From positions 620,001 to 684,000 of the forward strand of contig NZ_CP113915.1 of NCBI RefSeq assembly GCF_029395435.1: a stretch of 64,000 nucleotides of DNA, written 5' to 3'. This stretch comes from Bifidobacterium sp. ESL0790 (GTDB lineage: Bacteria; Actinomycetota; Actinomycetes; Actinomycetales; Bifidobacteriaceae). The notes beneath the pieces were generated by a model. That model saw nothing but the letters and a program-made list of their open reading frames with translations, was not told where the DNA came from and did no database searches. Shown piece by piece: positions 1-8,606 of the stretch (position 1 is its first letter; every line of letters begins with the position of its first letter). Made by a program: the position numbers and the translations under genes.

Positions 1-1
1 C

Positions 2-967
2 CATAACATCCTGAACGGCATGACCTTCGCGCCTAGCGACGACGCCACCAAGGCCGCCAACGCCAAGGCCTACGTGGCCTCGCTGCCCGTCTCCGACCAG
101 GCGAACATGGCCAAGAGCCTCATGACCCAGGCTCCCGGAGGCATGGGCGCGGCGAGCTCCAACCAGTCTGCCGACGTCACCGCGCAACGCAACGCCGCCG
201 CGGCCGCCGCGGGCAACTCCGCCGTCGCCAGCAACCCGCAGGAAGCGATCTCCGGCATGGGCGAGCAACAGGTGGCGCAGGCCTTCAGCAACTACCTCGC
301 CACGGCCCCTGAGAACGTGCTGGTCTCGATTTACAACCAGTACGTCTCCACCGGCACCTACAACGGCAACCTCGCCGATTTCGGCGTCATCGGCCGCGAC
401 GCCCCGAGCTCCATCAAGATCTACGCCGACAGTTTCGACGCGAAGAACAAGATCGAGGACGCCATCAAGCAATACAACGACGGCGCCAAGAAGAAGGACC
501 GCATCGTCTACACCGATTACGCGGGCCTGATGATGAACTCGGTGACCACCATCATCAACGTCATCACCTACGTGCTGATTGCCTTCGTGGGCGTCTCGCT
601 GGTGGTCTCGTCGATCATGATTGGCATCATCACCTACATCTCCGTGCTCGAACGCACCAAGGAGATTGGCATCCTGCGCGCGATGGGCGCCTCGAAGCAC
701 AACGTCTCCACGGTCTTCAACGCCGAGACGGGCATCATCGGGCTGTGTGCCGGCGTCATCGGCATCCTGGTGACGCTGATACTGATCGTGCCCGGCAACG
801 CGGTGATGCACCACTTCATGGGCACCAACCGCGTCAACGCCGCGCTGCCACTCTCCGGCGCGATCATATTGATCGTGCTGTCGGTGGTACTGACGCTTAT
901 CGGTGGCCTCATCCCGTCGCGCAAGGCCGCCAAGCAGGACCCGGCGACGGCGTTGCGTACCGAGTAA
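2..967 (+). CDS. ABC transporter permease, FtsX/MacB-like, C-terminal part
   Basis: The reading frame is open from the window edge, so the gene starts upstream and only about 321 residues are visible. The last 150 residues hold three hydrophobic segments. The juxtamembrane motif 'ERTKEIGILRAMGAS' and the ending 'PSRKAAKQDPATALR' are the hallmarks of FtsX-type permeases of the MacB/LolC class, which work with a separate ATPase in lipid or peptide export. The Ala/Asn-rich region before the membrane part belongs to the large extracytoplasmic domain. The ATPase partner is not in the window. Two hairpins follow the stop. Family assignment is firm; the substrate is unknown. Confidence 0.9.
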   Translation, partial: HNILNGMTFAPSDDATKAANAKAYVASLPVSDQANMAKSLMTQAPGGMGAASSNQSADVTAQRNAAAAAAGNSAVASNPQEAISGMGEQQVAQAFSNYLATAPENVLVSIYNQYVSTGTYNGNLADFGVIGRDAPSSIKIYADSFDAKNKIEDAIKQYNDGAKKKDRIVYTDYAGLMMNSVTTIINVITYVLIAFVGVSLVVSSIMIGIITYISVLERTKEIGILRAMGASKHNVSTVFNAETGIIGLCAGVIGILVTLILIVPGNAVMHHFMGTNRVNAALPLSGAIILIVLSVVLTLIGGLIPSRKAAKQDPATALRTE

Positions 968-987
968 ATCCCAGCTACCACCCATAA

Positions 988-1027
988 CCTTTTCTATCGC
1001 TGAGTGGTGAGTCAGCGATAGAAAAGG
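988..1027 (+). terminator. 16-bp perfect inverted repeat after the permease gene
   Basis: Arms 988-1003 and 1012-1027 are perfectly complementary, with an 8-nt loop. The arm reads CCTTTTCTATCGCTGA. It lies just after the permease stop, so it can serve as a terminator. The core TATCGCTGA recurs at 22.8 kb, so it may also belong to a dispersed hairpin family. Confidence 0.7.
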
Positions 1028-1043
1028 TGCGTGGCTGCTTCTT

Positions 1044-1084
1044 TTCCCATCGTCGAGTTATGGGCTGGCGATGGGAACTTTTTT
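1044..1084 (+). terminator. Second hairpin with T-run
   Basis: Arms TTCCCATCG (1044-1052) and CGATGGGAA (1069-1077) are followed by a run of T at 1079-1084. It sits about 52 bp after the previous hairpin and aligns with it, so the two form a short tandem pair. Confidence 0.65.
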
Positions 1085-1260
1085 GCTGTCTGTGACTTGC
1101 TCCCTGTTTTTGGTTTGACGAGTCTGCGCTTGGAAATGTCGCCGAGCGGGAAGCGTTGAGCCGTCTATAGATTTTTGATATGGCGGGGCGCGTGGCGGCG
1201 CTGGTTCGGCACGATAATGTGGTACCCAAATCTGGTATCGGGTATTACATGGGAGGCGTG

Positions 1261-2787
1261 ATGGGCGAGTCGAAGCGCGAGTCGCATGACTGTGACGACA
1301 AGTTCCGTAAGACGACGGGAAGTTTGTCGCCGGGCGGGCGAACCAGCCAAGACGAACAGGGCCGACAAGACGAACAGGCCAATAATCCGACAAGCCAAAC
1401 CGCTGCTGGCGGTCCCGTAGTCAGCGCTTCCAGTGAGTCGACAAATCAGACAGCCAGCAATAGGAACAAAGACAGCGACCCGGCGCATAACGACAGCCTG
1501 GGCTTCGAGACCCGTGCCGTGCATGCCGGCTACGATCCCTACGAGCACAACGGTTCCGTGAGCGTGCCCATCTACCAGAGCGCGGCCTTCGCCATGCACG
1601 ACGCCGTGCGCGGCGACGGTCTTTCGTCCGGCGAGATCGAGGGGTTCTCCTATTCGCGCTGCGGCAATCCCACGGTGGATGCGCTGGAACGCCGCATCGC
1701 CGACCTCGAAGGTGGCGCTTCGGCGGTGGCGCTGGCCTCGGGCATGGCGGCGGTCTCGTTCGCCCTGCTCTGCGCGGCCGAGGGCGGCGGCCGGCTCATC
1801 GCCCCGACCGACCTCTACGGCGCCTCCGTGGACGCCATGGAATCGTTCTTCCCGCAGTTCGGCATCCACACCGATTTCGTCAACGACGTCAACGACATCG
1901 ACGAGGTGGAATCGAAAATCACACCCGAGACCCGCGCCGTCTTCGCCGAATCCGTGGCCAACCCCTCCACCCGCGTCACCGACATCGAGCCGCTCGCCGC
2001 GATGCTCCATCGCCACGGCGTCGCCCTGATCGTCGACAACACCGTGCCCACGCCCTACCTCTTCCGCCCCATCGAATTCGGCGCCGACGTCGTAGTCCAT
2101 TCCACCACCAAAGGCATCAGCGGCCACGGCAACGCGCTCGGGGGAGTGGTGGTCGATTCCGGCCGGTTTGATTGGGCCAACGGCCGCTTCCCGCAGTTCA
2201 CACGCCCCGAGCTGGTGGTCAGCGACGAGCGCCGCGGCATCTGGAAGAGCTTTGCGCAGGCCTATGGGCCCGAGGCGTTCGCCGGCCGCGTGCGCACCAA
2301 ATACCTGCACAACCTCGGCGCGGTGATGTCGCCGGCCAACGCCTACCTCCAGCTCATCGGCCTGGAGACCCTGCCCCAGCGCTTCCGCCAGGAGAGCGAC
2401 ACGGCCCTCGCCATCGCCCGCCACTTGCAAGGAGTGCCGCACGTCACCCAGGTCAATTACTCCGCCTTGGAATCGAGCCCGGACTTCGCGCTGGCCTCGC
2501 GCTACCTGCCCAACGGCCTGGGCCCCGTCCTCTCCTTCCGGCTCGAGGGCGACGAATCGCATGTCAACCGCGTGGTCGACTCGGTCAAGGTCTTCTCCTA
2601 CGTGCCCAACATCGGCGACACCCATTCGCTGATCGTCAATCCGGCCCGCATCACCCACCGAGAGGTGCCGGGGAGCTATCGCCGAGCCGCCGGCGTGGAC
2701 GACCAGTTGCTCAGGCTTTCGATAGGTCTGGAGCGCTCGGAGGACCTCATCGCGGATTTGGATCTCGCCATCGAGGGTGCTTATTAA
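1261..2787 (+). CDS. O-acetylhomoserine sulfhydrylase-type Cys/Met metabolism PLP enzyme
   Basis: A protein of 508 residues. From about residue 80 it has the full Cys/Met-metabolism PLP fold: 'VHAGYDPYEHNGSVSVPIYQS', 'FSYSRCGNPTVDALE', and the PLP lysine (about K284) in 'HSTTKGISGHG'. The 'STTK..GGHG'-like lysine context fits O-acetylhomoserine (thiol)-lyases, which make homocysteine from sulfide; cystathionine gamma-synthase is the alternative. The first 80 residues are a hydrophilic Gln/Ser/Asn/Asp-rich extension not usual in the family. ATG 1261 is preferred because GGGAGG lies just upstream; an in-frame start at 1180 has no such site. Followed by a strong bidirectional hairpin. Confidence 0.85.
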   Translation: MGESKRESHDCDDKFRKTTGSLSPGGRTSQDEQGRQDEQANNPTSQTAAGGPVVSASSESTNQTASNRNKDSDPAHNDSLGFETRAVHAGYDPYEHNGSVSVPIYQSAAFAMHDAVRGDGLSSGEIEGFSYSRCGNPTVDALERRIADLEGGASAVALASGMAAVSFALLCAAEGGGRLIAPTDLYGASVDAMESFFPQFGIHTDFVNDVNDIDEVESKITPETRAVFAESVANPSTRVTDIEPLAAMLHRHGVALIVDNTVPTPYLFRPIEFGADVVVHSTTKGISGHGNALGGVVVDSGRFDWANGRFPQFTRPELVVSDERRGIWKSFAQAYGPEAFAGRVRTKYLHNLGAVMSPANAYLQLIGLETLPQRFRQESDTALAIARHLQGVPHVTQVNYSALESSPDFALASRYLPNGLGPVLSFRLEGDESHVNRVVDSVKVFSYVPNIGDTHSLIVNPARITHREVPGSYRRAAGVDDQLLRLSIGLERSEDLIADLDLAIEGAY

Positions 2788-2876
2788 TCGCGCTTGCCGT
2801 CTGTGTGCCGGGCGTTGTTTCGGGCGTCGTAGGTCGCTGTTGCCTAAGCTGCCCCTAAAATATTATTCACTAACGC

Positions 2877-2934
2877 AAAAGACCTGCCTTCCTTCCCGAA
2901 AAATCGAAATCGGGAATGGAAGACAGGCCTTTTT
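2877..2934. terminator. Bidirectional terminator between convergent genes
   Basis: An imperfect stem of about 22 bp (2877-2899 with 2910-2934) has A-rich sequence on one side and TTTTT on the other. It separates the PLP-enzyme gene (+) from the NADH oxidase gene (-). Confidence 0.85.
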
Positions 2935-3025
2935 ATTAGCTTTATCAGCGCCATGGTCTCATCGTCAAACCACAGCGCCGCAATGACGACTTAAACTCAC
3001 GTCAGTCGTTGCTCGGCCACAAGGC

Positions 3026-4435
3026 TCACTCGTTGCCCTCCGCGGCGTCACGCTTGGCGACGGCGGTCATGGCCAGCGAGCTGACGAAGTTGATCGGCTG
3101 CGTGAAGTTCGGCTGGAAGAACATGTCCGTGCCGGCGAGGTCGTCGATGGTGAACTTCGCCTGGATGGCCACGGAGATGAGGTTGGCGGCCATGGAGATG
3201 TCGTGCTTGGCAGCGAACTGCGCGCCGAGGATCCGATTCGTCTTCTTGTCCCAGATGAGCGTGGCGGTCACCGGCGTGGTCGTGAGCATGAAGTCGGGGC
3301 GGTAGTCCTCCGTGATGGTGGCGGAATCGGCCTCGATGTGGCGGCGCTGCGCGAGATCCAAGGTGATGCCGCTGGAGGCCATCGACAGGTCGTAGAGCTG
3401 CACGCCGCTGGTCGCCTGCGTGCCGGCGTAGGCCACCGTCGGCTCCTCGATGTTCTTGCCGATGAGCATCGCCTCGCGGATCGCGTTGCTGGCGAGCGGG
3501 CGGTATTCGTCGGAGTCAGTGGGGTTGAAGTGCACCGTGGCGCTGTCGCCCGCGGCGAAGACGTAGTCGAGCACGTCGTTGTCGGGTGTGGAGGCGCGCA
3601 TGTATTCGTCGACGATGATGGCGCCGTAGCCCAGGGTGCGCACCTGCGCGGAGACCAGGCTGGTTTGCGGGACGAACCCGACGCCGATGATCGCCAGGTC
3701 GGCGGTGTATTCGCCGAGCTCGGTGACCACGGTGATGCCATGGCCGTCCACGCCGTCACTGCCCACGTCGGAGCGGAACGCGACGACCTTCTGGTTCATC
3801 GCCAGGGTGACGTCGTGGTCGCGGAAGGTCTGCTCGGCCTGGTCGGTGACGCTGGAGTCGAAGTTGTTGTCGAGCACATGCGGCAGCGCGTCGATGAGCG
3901 TGGTCTTGATGCCCCTCGTGCTCAGCTGCTCGGCGAGCTCGGAGCCGATGTATCCGGCGCCCACCACGATCACGGACTTGATGTTCTCGGTGGCTTTGAC
4001 GATGTGCTGCGCGTCGGCGAAGTCTTTGCACAGCGTCGCCCGGCCTTCCTTCAGCTCCTCGTTGAGCCCTTGGATGGAGGGCTTGGCGGGGGAGGAGCCG
4101 GTGGTGATCACCAGTTTGTCGAAATGATAGGTGCTGATCTTGCCGGTCTCGAGGTCGGTGGCCCGCAGGGACTTGCCCTGCACGTCGACGTCGTTGACCT
4201 CGGTGCGCATGTGCATGGTCGCGCCGGCCTCCTCGAGCTTTTGTGGCGAGGAGTAGAACATGCGTTGCGGGTCGCTGACGTGTTTGCCCGCCCACAGCGC
4301 GATGCCGCACGAGAGGAAGGAGATGTTGTCGTTCTTTTCGAAGACGTCGATCGTCCAGTCGGGATGCTCCTGAAGAATCGAGGTGGTCGCGAACGTGCCG
4401 GCGTGCGTGCAACCGATGACTGCCACTGTGGTCAT
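3026..4435 (-). CDS. nox: NADH oxidase (H2O-forming type), FAD-dependent
   Basis: A 469-residue flavoprotein disulfide reductase-like oxidase. It has an N-terminal FAD-binding fold ('VAVIGCTHAGTFA'), a redox-active single cysteine C43 in 'FLSCGIALW', and a NAD(P)H-binding 'VIVVGAGYIGSELAEQL'. A single Cys in this motif is typical of water-forming NADH oxidase, NADH peroxidase and CoA-disulfide reductase. In bifidobacteria such enzymes consume O2 and regenerate NAD+. The start at 4435 follows a clear GGAGGA. The reading frame runs 32 codons further upstream without a ribosome site. An AAACGTTT palindrome lies upstream at 4549-4556, next to a TTGACA-like element on the gene's strand. Confidence 0.9.
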   Translation of the reverse strand: MTTVAVIGCTHAGTFATTSILQEHPDWTIDVFEKNDNISFLSCGIALWAGKHVSDPQRMFYSSPQKLEEAGATMHMRTEVNDVDVQGKSLRATDLETGKISTYHFDKLVITTGSSPAKPSIQGLNEELKEGRATLCKDFADAQHIVKATENIKSVIVVGAGYIGSELAEQLSTRGIKTTLIDALPHVLDNNFDSSVTDQAEQTFRDHDVTLAMNQKVVAFRSDVGSDGVDGHGITVVTELGEYTADLAIIGVGFVPQTSLVSAQVRTLGYGAIIVDEYMRASTPDNDVLDYVFAAGDSATVHFNPTDSDEYRPLASNAIREAMLIGKNIEEPTVAYAGTQATSGVQLYDLSMASSGITLDLAQRRHIEADSATITEDYRPDFMLTTTPVTATLIWDKKTNRILGAQFAAKHDISMAANLISVAIQAKFTIDDLAGTDMFFQPNFTQPINFVSSLAMTAVAKRDAAEGNE

Positions 4436-5063
4436 AAAATCCTCCATGACTTGTTCCCAGATATTCTCGCGAGTGCGGAATACTATTCCTAAAGGTTTAA
4501 TAGTACAGAAGACTACCGACGGCAAGAGCATTATCCTTCCGTTTTGTCAAACGTTTTAAGTAAGCGAGACACCGCGTTGGGTCGGCTGATTGCGACCTTC
4601 GGGATGCCTTGGGTATCGCCTATTTGTATGACAAATTGAGTGGTGTGGGCCCATTCCTTCCATCCTTTCACCTGACGGGAGCATGGGCAAGCGCTATCCG
4701 TTTGATATGCTTTGCCGTCGCTGATGCTCGCATCGTTGTCTACTGGGGTTATCCGCCCGGCGGGGCGCGCGTTTGACATCGCCATTCCGGCCTTGTGTGG
4801 TTTCGATGTTCTGAGGTGTATGCAAGAGGGATTTAAGAGGGATGCTCGGGAAGAGCGTATAGACGAGGAATCAAAGCCTGTTCCTGGCAGATTGACTTCC
4901 TGTCCGATTGTGCCCAAATCCAGACATTCCGCGTGCCGGCGGCCAGCTTTTGCGAAGCATGCGTAAACGTGACGAACCGTTGTGGTGATGCGGGCCGGCA
5001 CGGGTATACATTTGGAGGCGCCGCGCCACGTTTGGACGACGCGTGAGGGGGAAGGTGCGAGTG
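4436..5063. other. Divergent intergenic region between nox and the fluoride channel gene
   Basis: About 630 bp with no convincing gene. Long reading frames on the minus strand here run out of the channel gene and look like high-GC shadows. The palindrome AAACGTTT at 4549-4556 is a candidate operator for nox. I looked for a crcB-type fluoride riboswitch before the channel gene and could not recognise one. Confidence 0.5.
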
Positions 5064-6089
5064 ATGAGCGCGAACATGAACGCGAAGGCGGATATGGCGG
5101 ATTCAGAGCAATGTCCGAATCCGAATCCGAATCCAGAGTCGCGCCCGAAGCCGCATCGTAGCTCTGAACCCAGCTTCGTGGTCGCCGTGGGCCTCGTGGC
5201 GGGAGGCGCGTGCGGCTCGTTGATACGCCTGGCCCTGAGCGCCCTGCAGTCTCCCGACGTAGCATGGCCGTGGATGACGATGGCGATCAACCTCACCGGC
5301 GCCGTGCTGCTCGGCTGCCTGACCGCCTATATGGCCGCGATCGGCCCCGACATCGGTGAATGGCGGGTGGTCCGTCTCTCCCTGGGCACCGGGATGGTTG
5401 GCGGCTACACGACTTACAGCACCTTCATGCTTGAGGCCGCCCAGCGTGTGACGGCCGGCAAAGCGGGCCTCGCCATGGGCTATCTGGCGGCGAGCATCGT
5501 GTTCGGACTGCTGTGCGCGATGCTGGGGCTGGCCTTGGGCTCAAGGCTCGGCCGTTGGCACGCCGGCCGCATCGATTTCCACCCCGACCGCGCCACCGGT
5601 GGCGATGCCGCGCCCCGCCGCGCGCCGAACTGGGGGCCGGTGACGCAGGTCGCCGCGCTCCTCGCCGTCCTTGTGATGGTGCTGGCCATCGGCGTCAACG
5701 CGCGTTTCCGCCACGGCGCGGCCCTCGGGCTGCTCCTGCTCGCCTCGCTGCTCGGCGGTTGCGGCGCGTTCATGCGCTACCTCATCGACGCCTGGACCAA
5801 CAACCACGTCCATCTGCCATTCCCCTGCGGCACCATCGTCGTCAACGTCACCGCCTGCCTGCTGATGGGCCTGATGGCCGGCTGGTGCGGCGCGCACGCC
5901 GGCCTGGAGACCCTGCGCTATCTGCTCGCCTCCGGCTTGCTCGGCGGTTATTCGACCTTCGGCACCGCCAGTCTCGAGGGCGCCAAGCTGGTCAACCAAG
6001 GCAAAATTTGGCAAACCGCCGTCCATACGCTGGGCATGGCGCTGGTGAGCTTCGCCGCCATCATGGTGGGGCTGCTCGCGTTGCGTTGA
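5064..6089 (+). CDS. crcB: Fused tandem CrcB/Fluc fluoride channel
   Basis: A 341-residue protein made of two CrcB/Fluc domains (about 37-160 and 217-341), each with four predicted membrane segments. They are joined by one extra hydrophobic segment (about 193-212). Each half keeps the TM2 Asn (N76 in 'INLTGA', N261 in 'VNVTAC') and the TM3 motif: 'GGYTTYSTF' (113-121) in the first half and 'GGYSTFGTA' (294-302) in the second. Fluc channels export toxic fluoride, normally as antiparallel dimers of single-domain subunits. The extra helix would invert the second half, as in eukaryotic FEX proteins. ATG 5064 is chosen because GAGGGGGAAGG lies 8-9 nt upstream; a GTG 21 nt earlier is possible. The first 36 residues are hydrophilic. 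Confidence 0.88.
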   Translation: MSANMNAKADMADSEQCPNPNPNPESRPKPHRSSEPSFVVAVGLVAGGACGSLIRLALSALQSPDVAWPWMTMAINLTGAVLLGCLTAYMAAIGPDIGEWRVVRLSLGTGMVGGYTTYSTFMLEAAQRVTAGKAGLAMGYLAASIVFGLLCAMLGLALGSRLGRWHAGRIDFHPDRATGGDAAPRRAPNWGPVTQVAALLAVLVMVLAIGVNARFRHGAALGLLLLASLLGGCGAFMRYLIDAWTNNHVHLPFPCGTIVVNVTACLLMGLMAGWCGAHAGLETLRYLLASGLLGGYSTFGTASLEGAKLVNQGKIWQTAVHTLGMALVSFAAIMVGLLALR

Positions 6090-6430
6090 GCCCCGCTTGT
6101 CTTTCGGCCGGGTTTGGTGGTGTTCGTTCGGAGGCGGTTGCAATATTCAAAGTGAATATTCAATATCATTATCCAGTACTGAATATCTATTACGGAACAT
6201 CCATCCGAGAAAATACAAAATACCTTGTCAAACGTCCGCAGCGAACTGGCGGAAATATCCACGTTTAACCATCCATGTCGTATTATCCGCTTCGCGGCTG
6301 GTAGTATCGAAACCGCAAGGCCCTCGGAGGCCGCCGCGCGAGGTTGGGCGATGATGGAACGGCCCCAATCCGCCACGTGTCGGGCACGGGGACGTGAAAC
6401 AAACAGAGACAAGTAGGAGAATAAGAGCAC
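6090..6430 (+). other. Intergenic region with an AT-rich palindromic block
   Basis: No gene is seen. At about 6145-6200 an AT-rich block contains repeats of GAATATTC/CAATAT/GAATAT in otherwise GC-rich DNA. It may be a promoter or operator for the downstream SPFH gene. The ribosome site AGGAGA before ATG 6431 is clear. Confidence 0.4.
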
Positions 6431-7324
6431 ATGGGCTTGATTCTTTTGATAATCCTCATCGTCATCATCGTCGCGCTGGTGATCTCGGGGCTGTTCGTCG
6501 TCCCGCAGCAGCAGGCGTACGTCGTCGAGCGGTTCGGCAAGTTCCTCCAGGTGCAGTTCGCGGGCATCCATCTGAAGATCCCCTTTGTCGACCGCATCGC
6601 CACGAAGACCAACATGCGAGTCAACCAGCTCAACGTGAAGCTGGAGACCAAGACGCTCGACAACGTCTTCGTCACCGTGGTGGCCTCCACCCAGTTCCGC
6701 GTCGACCCCAACAATGTGGCCACGGCCTACTACGAGCTGCGCGACCCGGCCGGCCAGCTGCGCAGCTACGTCGAGGACGCGCTGCGTAGCGCCATCCCCG
6801 CCCTCTCGCTCGACGACGCCTTCGCCAAGAAGGACGACATCGCCGCCGACGTGCAGAAGACGGTTGGCGGCGAGATGGCGAAGTTCGGCTTCACCGTCGT
6901 CAAGACGCTGATCACCGCCATCGACCCGAGCCCCGCGATGAAGACCGCTATGGACTCCATCAACGCCGCCCAGCGCGAGAAGGAGGCCACCCGCCAGCGC
7001 GCCGAGGCCCAGCGCATCCAGATCGAGACGCAGGCCACCGCCGACGCCGAGAAGACCCGTCTGCAGGGCCAGGGCCAGGCCAACTACCGCCGTGAGATCG
7101 CCAACGGCATCGTCGACCAGATCAAGAGCCTGCAGGGGGTGGGCATGAACATCAGCGAGGTCAACAACGTTGTGCTCTTCAACCAGTACCTCGACGTCAT
7201 GCGCTCGCTGAGCGAATCCGGCAACGCCAAGACCGTCGTGCTGCCCGCCTCCACGCCCGGCGGCTACGAGCAGCTCTTCAACGAGATCACCAAGGCGATG
7301 GTCACCGCCAACGAGAGCAAGTGA
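6431..7324 (+). CDS. SPFH/Band 7 (stomatin-like) membrane protein
   Basis: A 297-residue protein with one N-terminal membrane helix (about 2-22), then a Band 7 domain beginning 'VVPQQQAYVVERFGKFLQV'. A charged Glu/Ala/Gln-rich helix (about 175-215) matches the family's coiled coil. This is the QmcA/stomatin-like architecture; such proteins form oligomers in membrane microdomains and often regulate FtsH or other membrane proteases. No NfeD partner is next to it. The start is supported by AGGAGA upstream. It is transcribed alone and ends at a strong bidirectional terminator. Confidence 0.9.
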   Translation: MGLILLIILIVIIVALVISGLFVVPQQQAYVVERFGKFLQVQFAGIHLKIPFVDRIATKTNMRVNQLNVKLETKTLDNVFVTVVASTQFRVDPNNVATAYYELRDPAGQLRSYVEDALRSAIPALSLDDAFAKKDDIAADVQKTVGGEMAKFGFTVVKTLITAIDPSPAMKTAMDSINAAQREKEATRQRAEAQRIQIETQATADAEKTRLQGQGQANYRREIANGIVDQIKSLQGVGMNISEVNNVVLFNQYLDVMRSLSESGNAKTVVLPASTPGGYEQLFNEITKAMVTANESK

Positions 7325-7388
7325 GCTTTCGAGGGTAAGTGGCAATTAGACCGGTAGGCCAATAGACCTGATCGGTCGATACACAAAC

Positions 7389-7456
7389 GAAAACCGAGTG
7401 GTCTAAACGGCGGCGGGTATTATCCCCACCGAACGTTCAGGCCACTCGGTTTTTTA
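7389..7456. terminator. Bidirectional terminator
   Basis: AAAACCGAGTGG (from 7390) pairs with CCACTCGGTTTT (to 7453), and an inner region can pair further. T-runs occur on both strands. It lies between the convergent SPFH and patatin genes. Confidence 0.8.
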
Positions 7457-7482
7457 GAAGTCGCGTAGCACCGCGATGCCGG

Positions 7483-8328
7483 TCAGCTTTCGATGAACTC
7501 GGGGATCGCGTCCGCGGCGCTGATGCCCTTCTGGTACATCTTCTCGAGCCCTTCGGCGTTCTTCGTCAACGTGTCGAGCCCGCACAGGTCGTCGGGCGCG
7601 AGGATGAGCAGGCGCCCCTCGGAGGCCATGCGCTCGGCCACCTTCATCTCTTCGTTGTAGGTGCGGTAGCGGTTCTTGAGCCGTTCGGCCGCGGCGGGGT
7701 AGGTGCGGCGCAGGATCTTGGAAGGCAGCACGTCCTTCTTCGCCTCGCGCACGAAATCGCGCTGGTGGGTGAGGATGAGCACGATGCGGTCGTAGCCCTC
7801 GTCCGCCGCCAGCTGCACGGGGATCGGGTCGGCGATGCCACCGTCGAAATAGGGCACGCCATTGACCATGTAGGGCTCGCAGGCCACGGGCACGGCGCTC
7901 GAGGCCTTCAAAACGTCGTAATCATCCTGGGCCACGTCGTCCTTGCTGAAGTACTTCGCGTGCCCGTCGCGCGCGTCGCACGCCACCACCGTGAAGTCGG
8001 TCGGGTTCGCCTTGAACGCCTCGTAGTCCACCGGGTATTCGCCGTCGTGGTTCGAAAGCGTGCCGTAGACGTAGTCCAGGTCCACAAAATTGTGGATCTT
8101 GAAGAAGTTGGAGGCGCTCGCGTACTCCTTGCGGAAGGCATATTCGGTGTAGAACTTGTGGGTGCGCTTGGGCTGGTGGGCGATGTAGGTGAACATGTTG
8201 GCGCTGCCGGCCGACACACCGTAGCACTTGTCGAAATCGATGCCCAGCTCCAGCAGGCGGTCCATGACGCCCGCCCCGTAGATGGAGCGGAAGCCGCCGC
8301 CCACGTCGATCAATGCGGTCTTTGCCAT
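7483..8328 (-). CDS. Patatin-like phospholipase family protein
   Basis: A 281-residue protein with the complete patatin dyad: the oxyanion-hole loop 'DVGGGFRSIYGAG' near the N-terminus, nucleophile S39 in 'GVSAG', and the catalytic Asp in 'FDGGIADP'. It resembles the bacterial YjjU/RssA group, cytoplasmic hydrolases acting on acyl lipids of unknown identity. No signal peptide or membrane helix is seen. GAAAGAGG precedes the start. The gene stands alone between terminators and a 278-bp upstream gap. Confidence 0.9.
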   Translation of the reverse strand: MAKTALIDVGGGFRSIYGAGVMDRLLELGIDFDKCYGVSAGSANMFTYIAHQPKRTHKFYTEYAFRKEYASASNFFKIHNFVDLDYVYGTLSNHDGEYPVDYEAFKANPTDFTVVACDARDGHAKYFSKDDVAQDDYDVLKASSAVPVACEPYMVNGVPYFDGGIADPIPVQLAADEGYDRIVLILTHQRDFVREAKKDVLPSKILRRTYPAAAERLKNRYRTYNEEMKVAERMASEGRLLILAPDDLCGLDTLTKNAEGLEKMYQKGISAADAIPEFIES

Positions 8329-8606
8329 GTTGCCTCTTTCGTTCGTTTGTTTCTGAGCTAAGCGGTTGTGTTCGCGCTTGAACTGGTGCCTGCTCTCGCC
8401 TTGAGATTTGCCTAATTAGGAGCTTACGCCGCGTTCGCCGACATTGTGGACGGATAAGCGGTAGGTGAGAAAGGCGGGGATTTGGTAGTGGAGGGTAGCG
8501 AAAGCGGGAGGCCGCGCGGTTTGGACGTTCGGCCATTCGGCTGTCTATTGGATTATTGAGACGCCCGGCCGTTCACGGTATTCGACATTCACCCGACTCA
8601 CTCGAT

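Noticed and set aside
1165-2658. 497-codon frame antisense to the PLP enzyme
   Set aside because: A Gly/Val/His/Asp-rich composition is typical of the antisense frame of a high-GC gene.
4700-5063. Fluoride riboswitch before the Fluc channel gene
   Set aside because: I could not find the crcB-motif core with its pseudoknot pieces; short GATG and GCCG strings occur by chance in GC-rich DNA.
4531-5265. 244-codon minus-strand frame upstream of nox
   Set aside because: It overlaps the channel gene start, is rich in Arg/Ser/Pro as in high-GC shadows, and has no recognisable domain.
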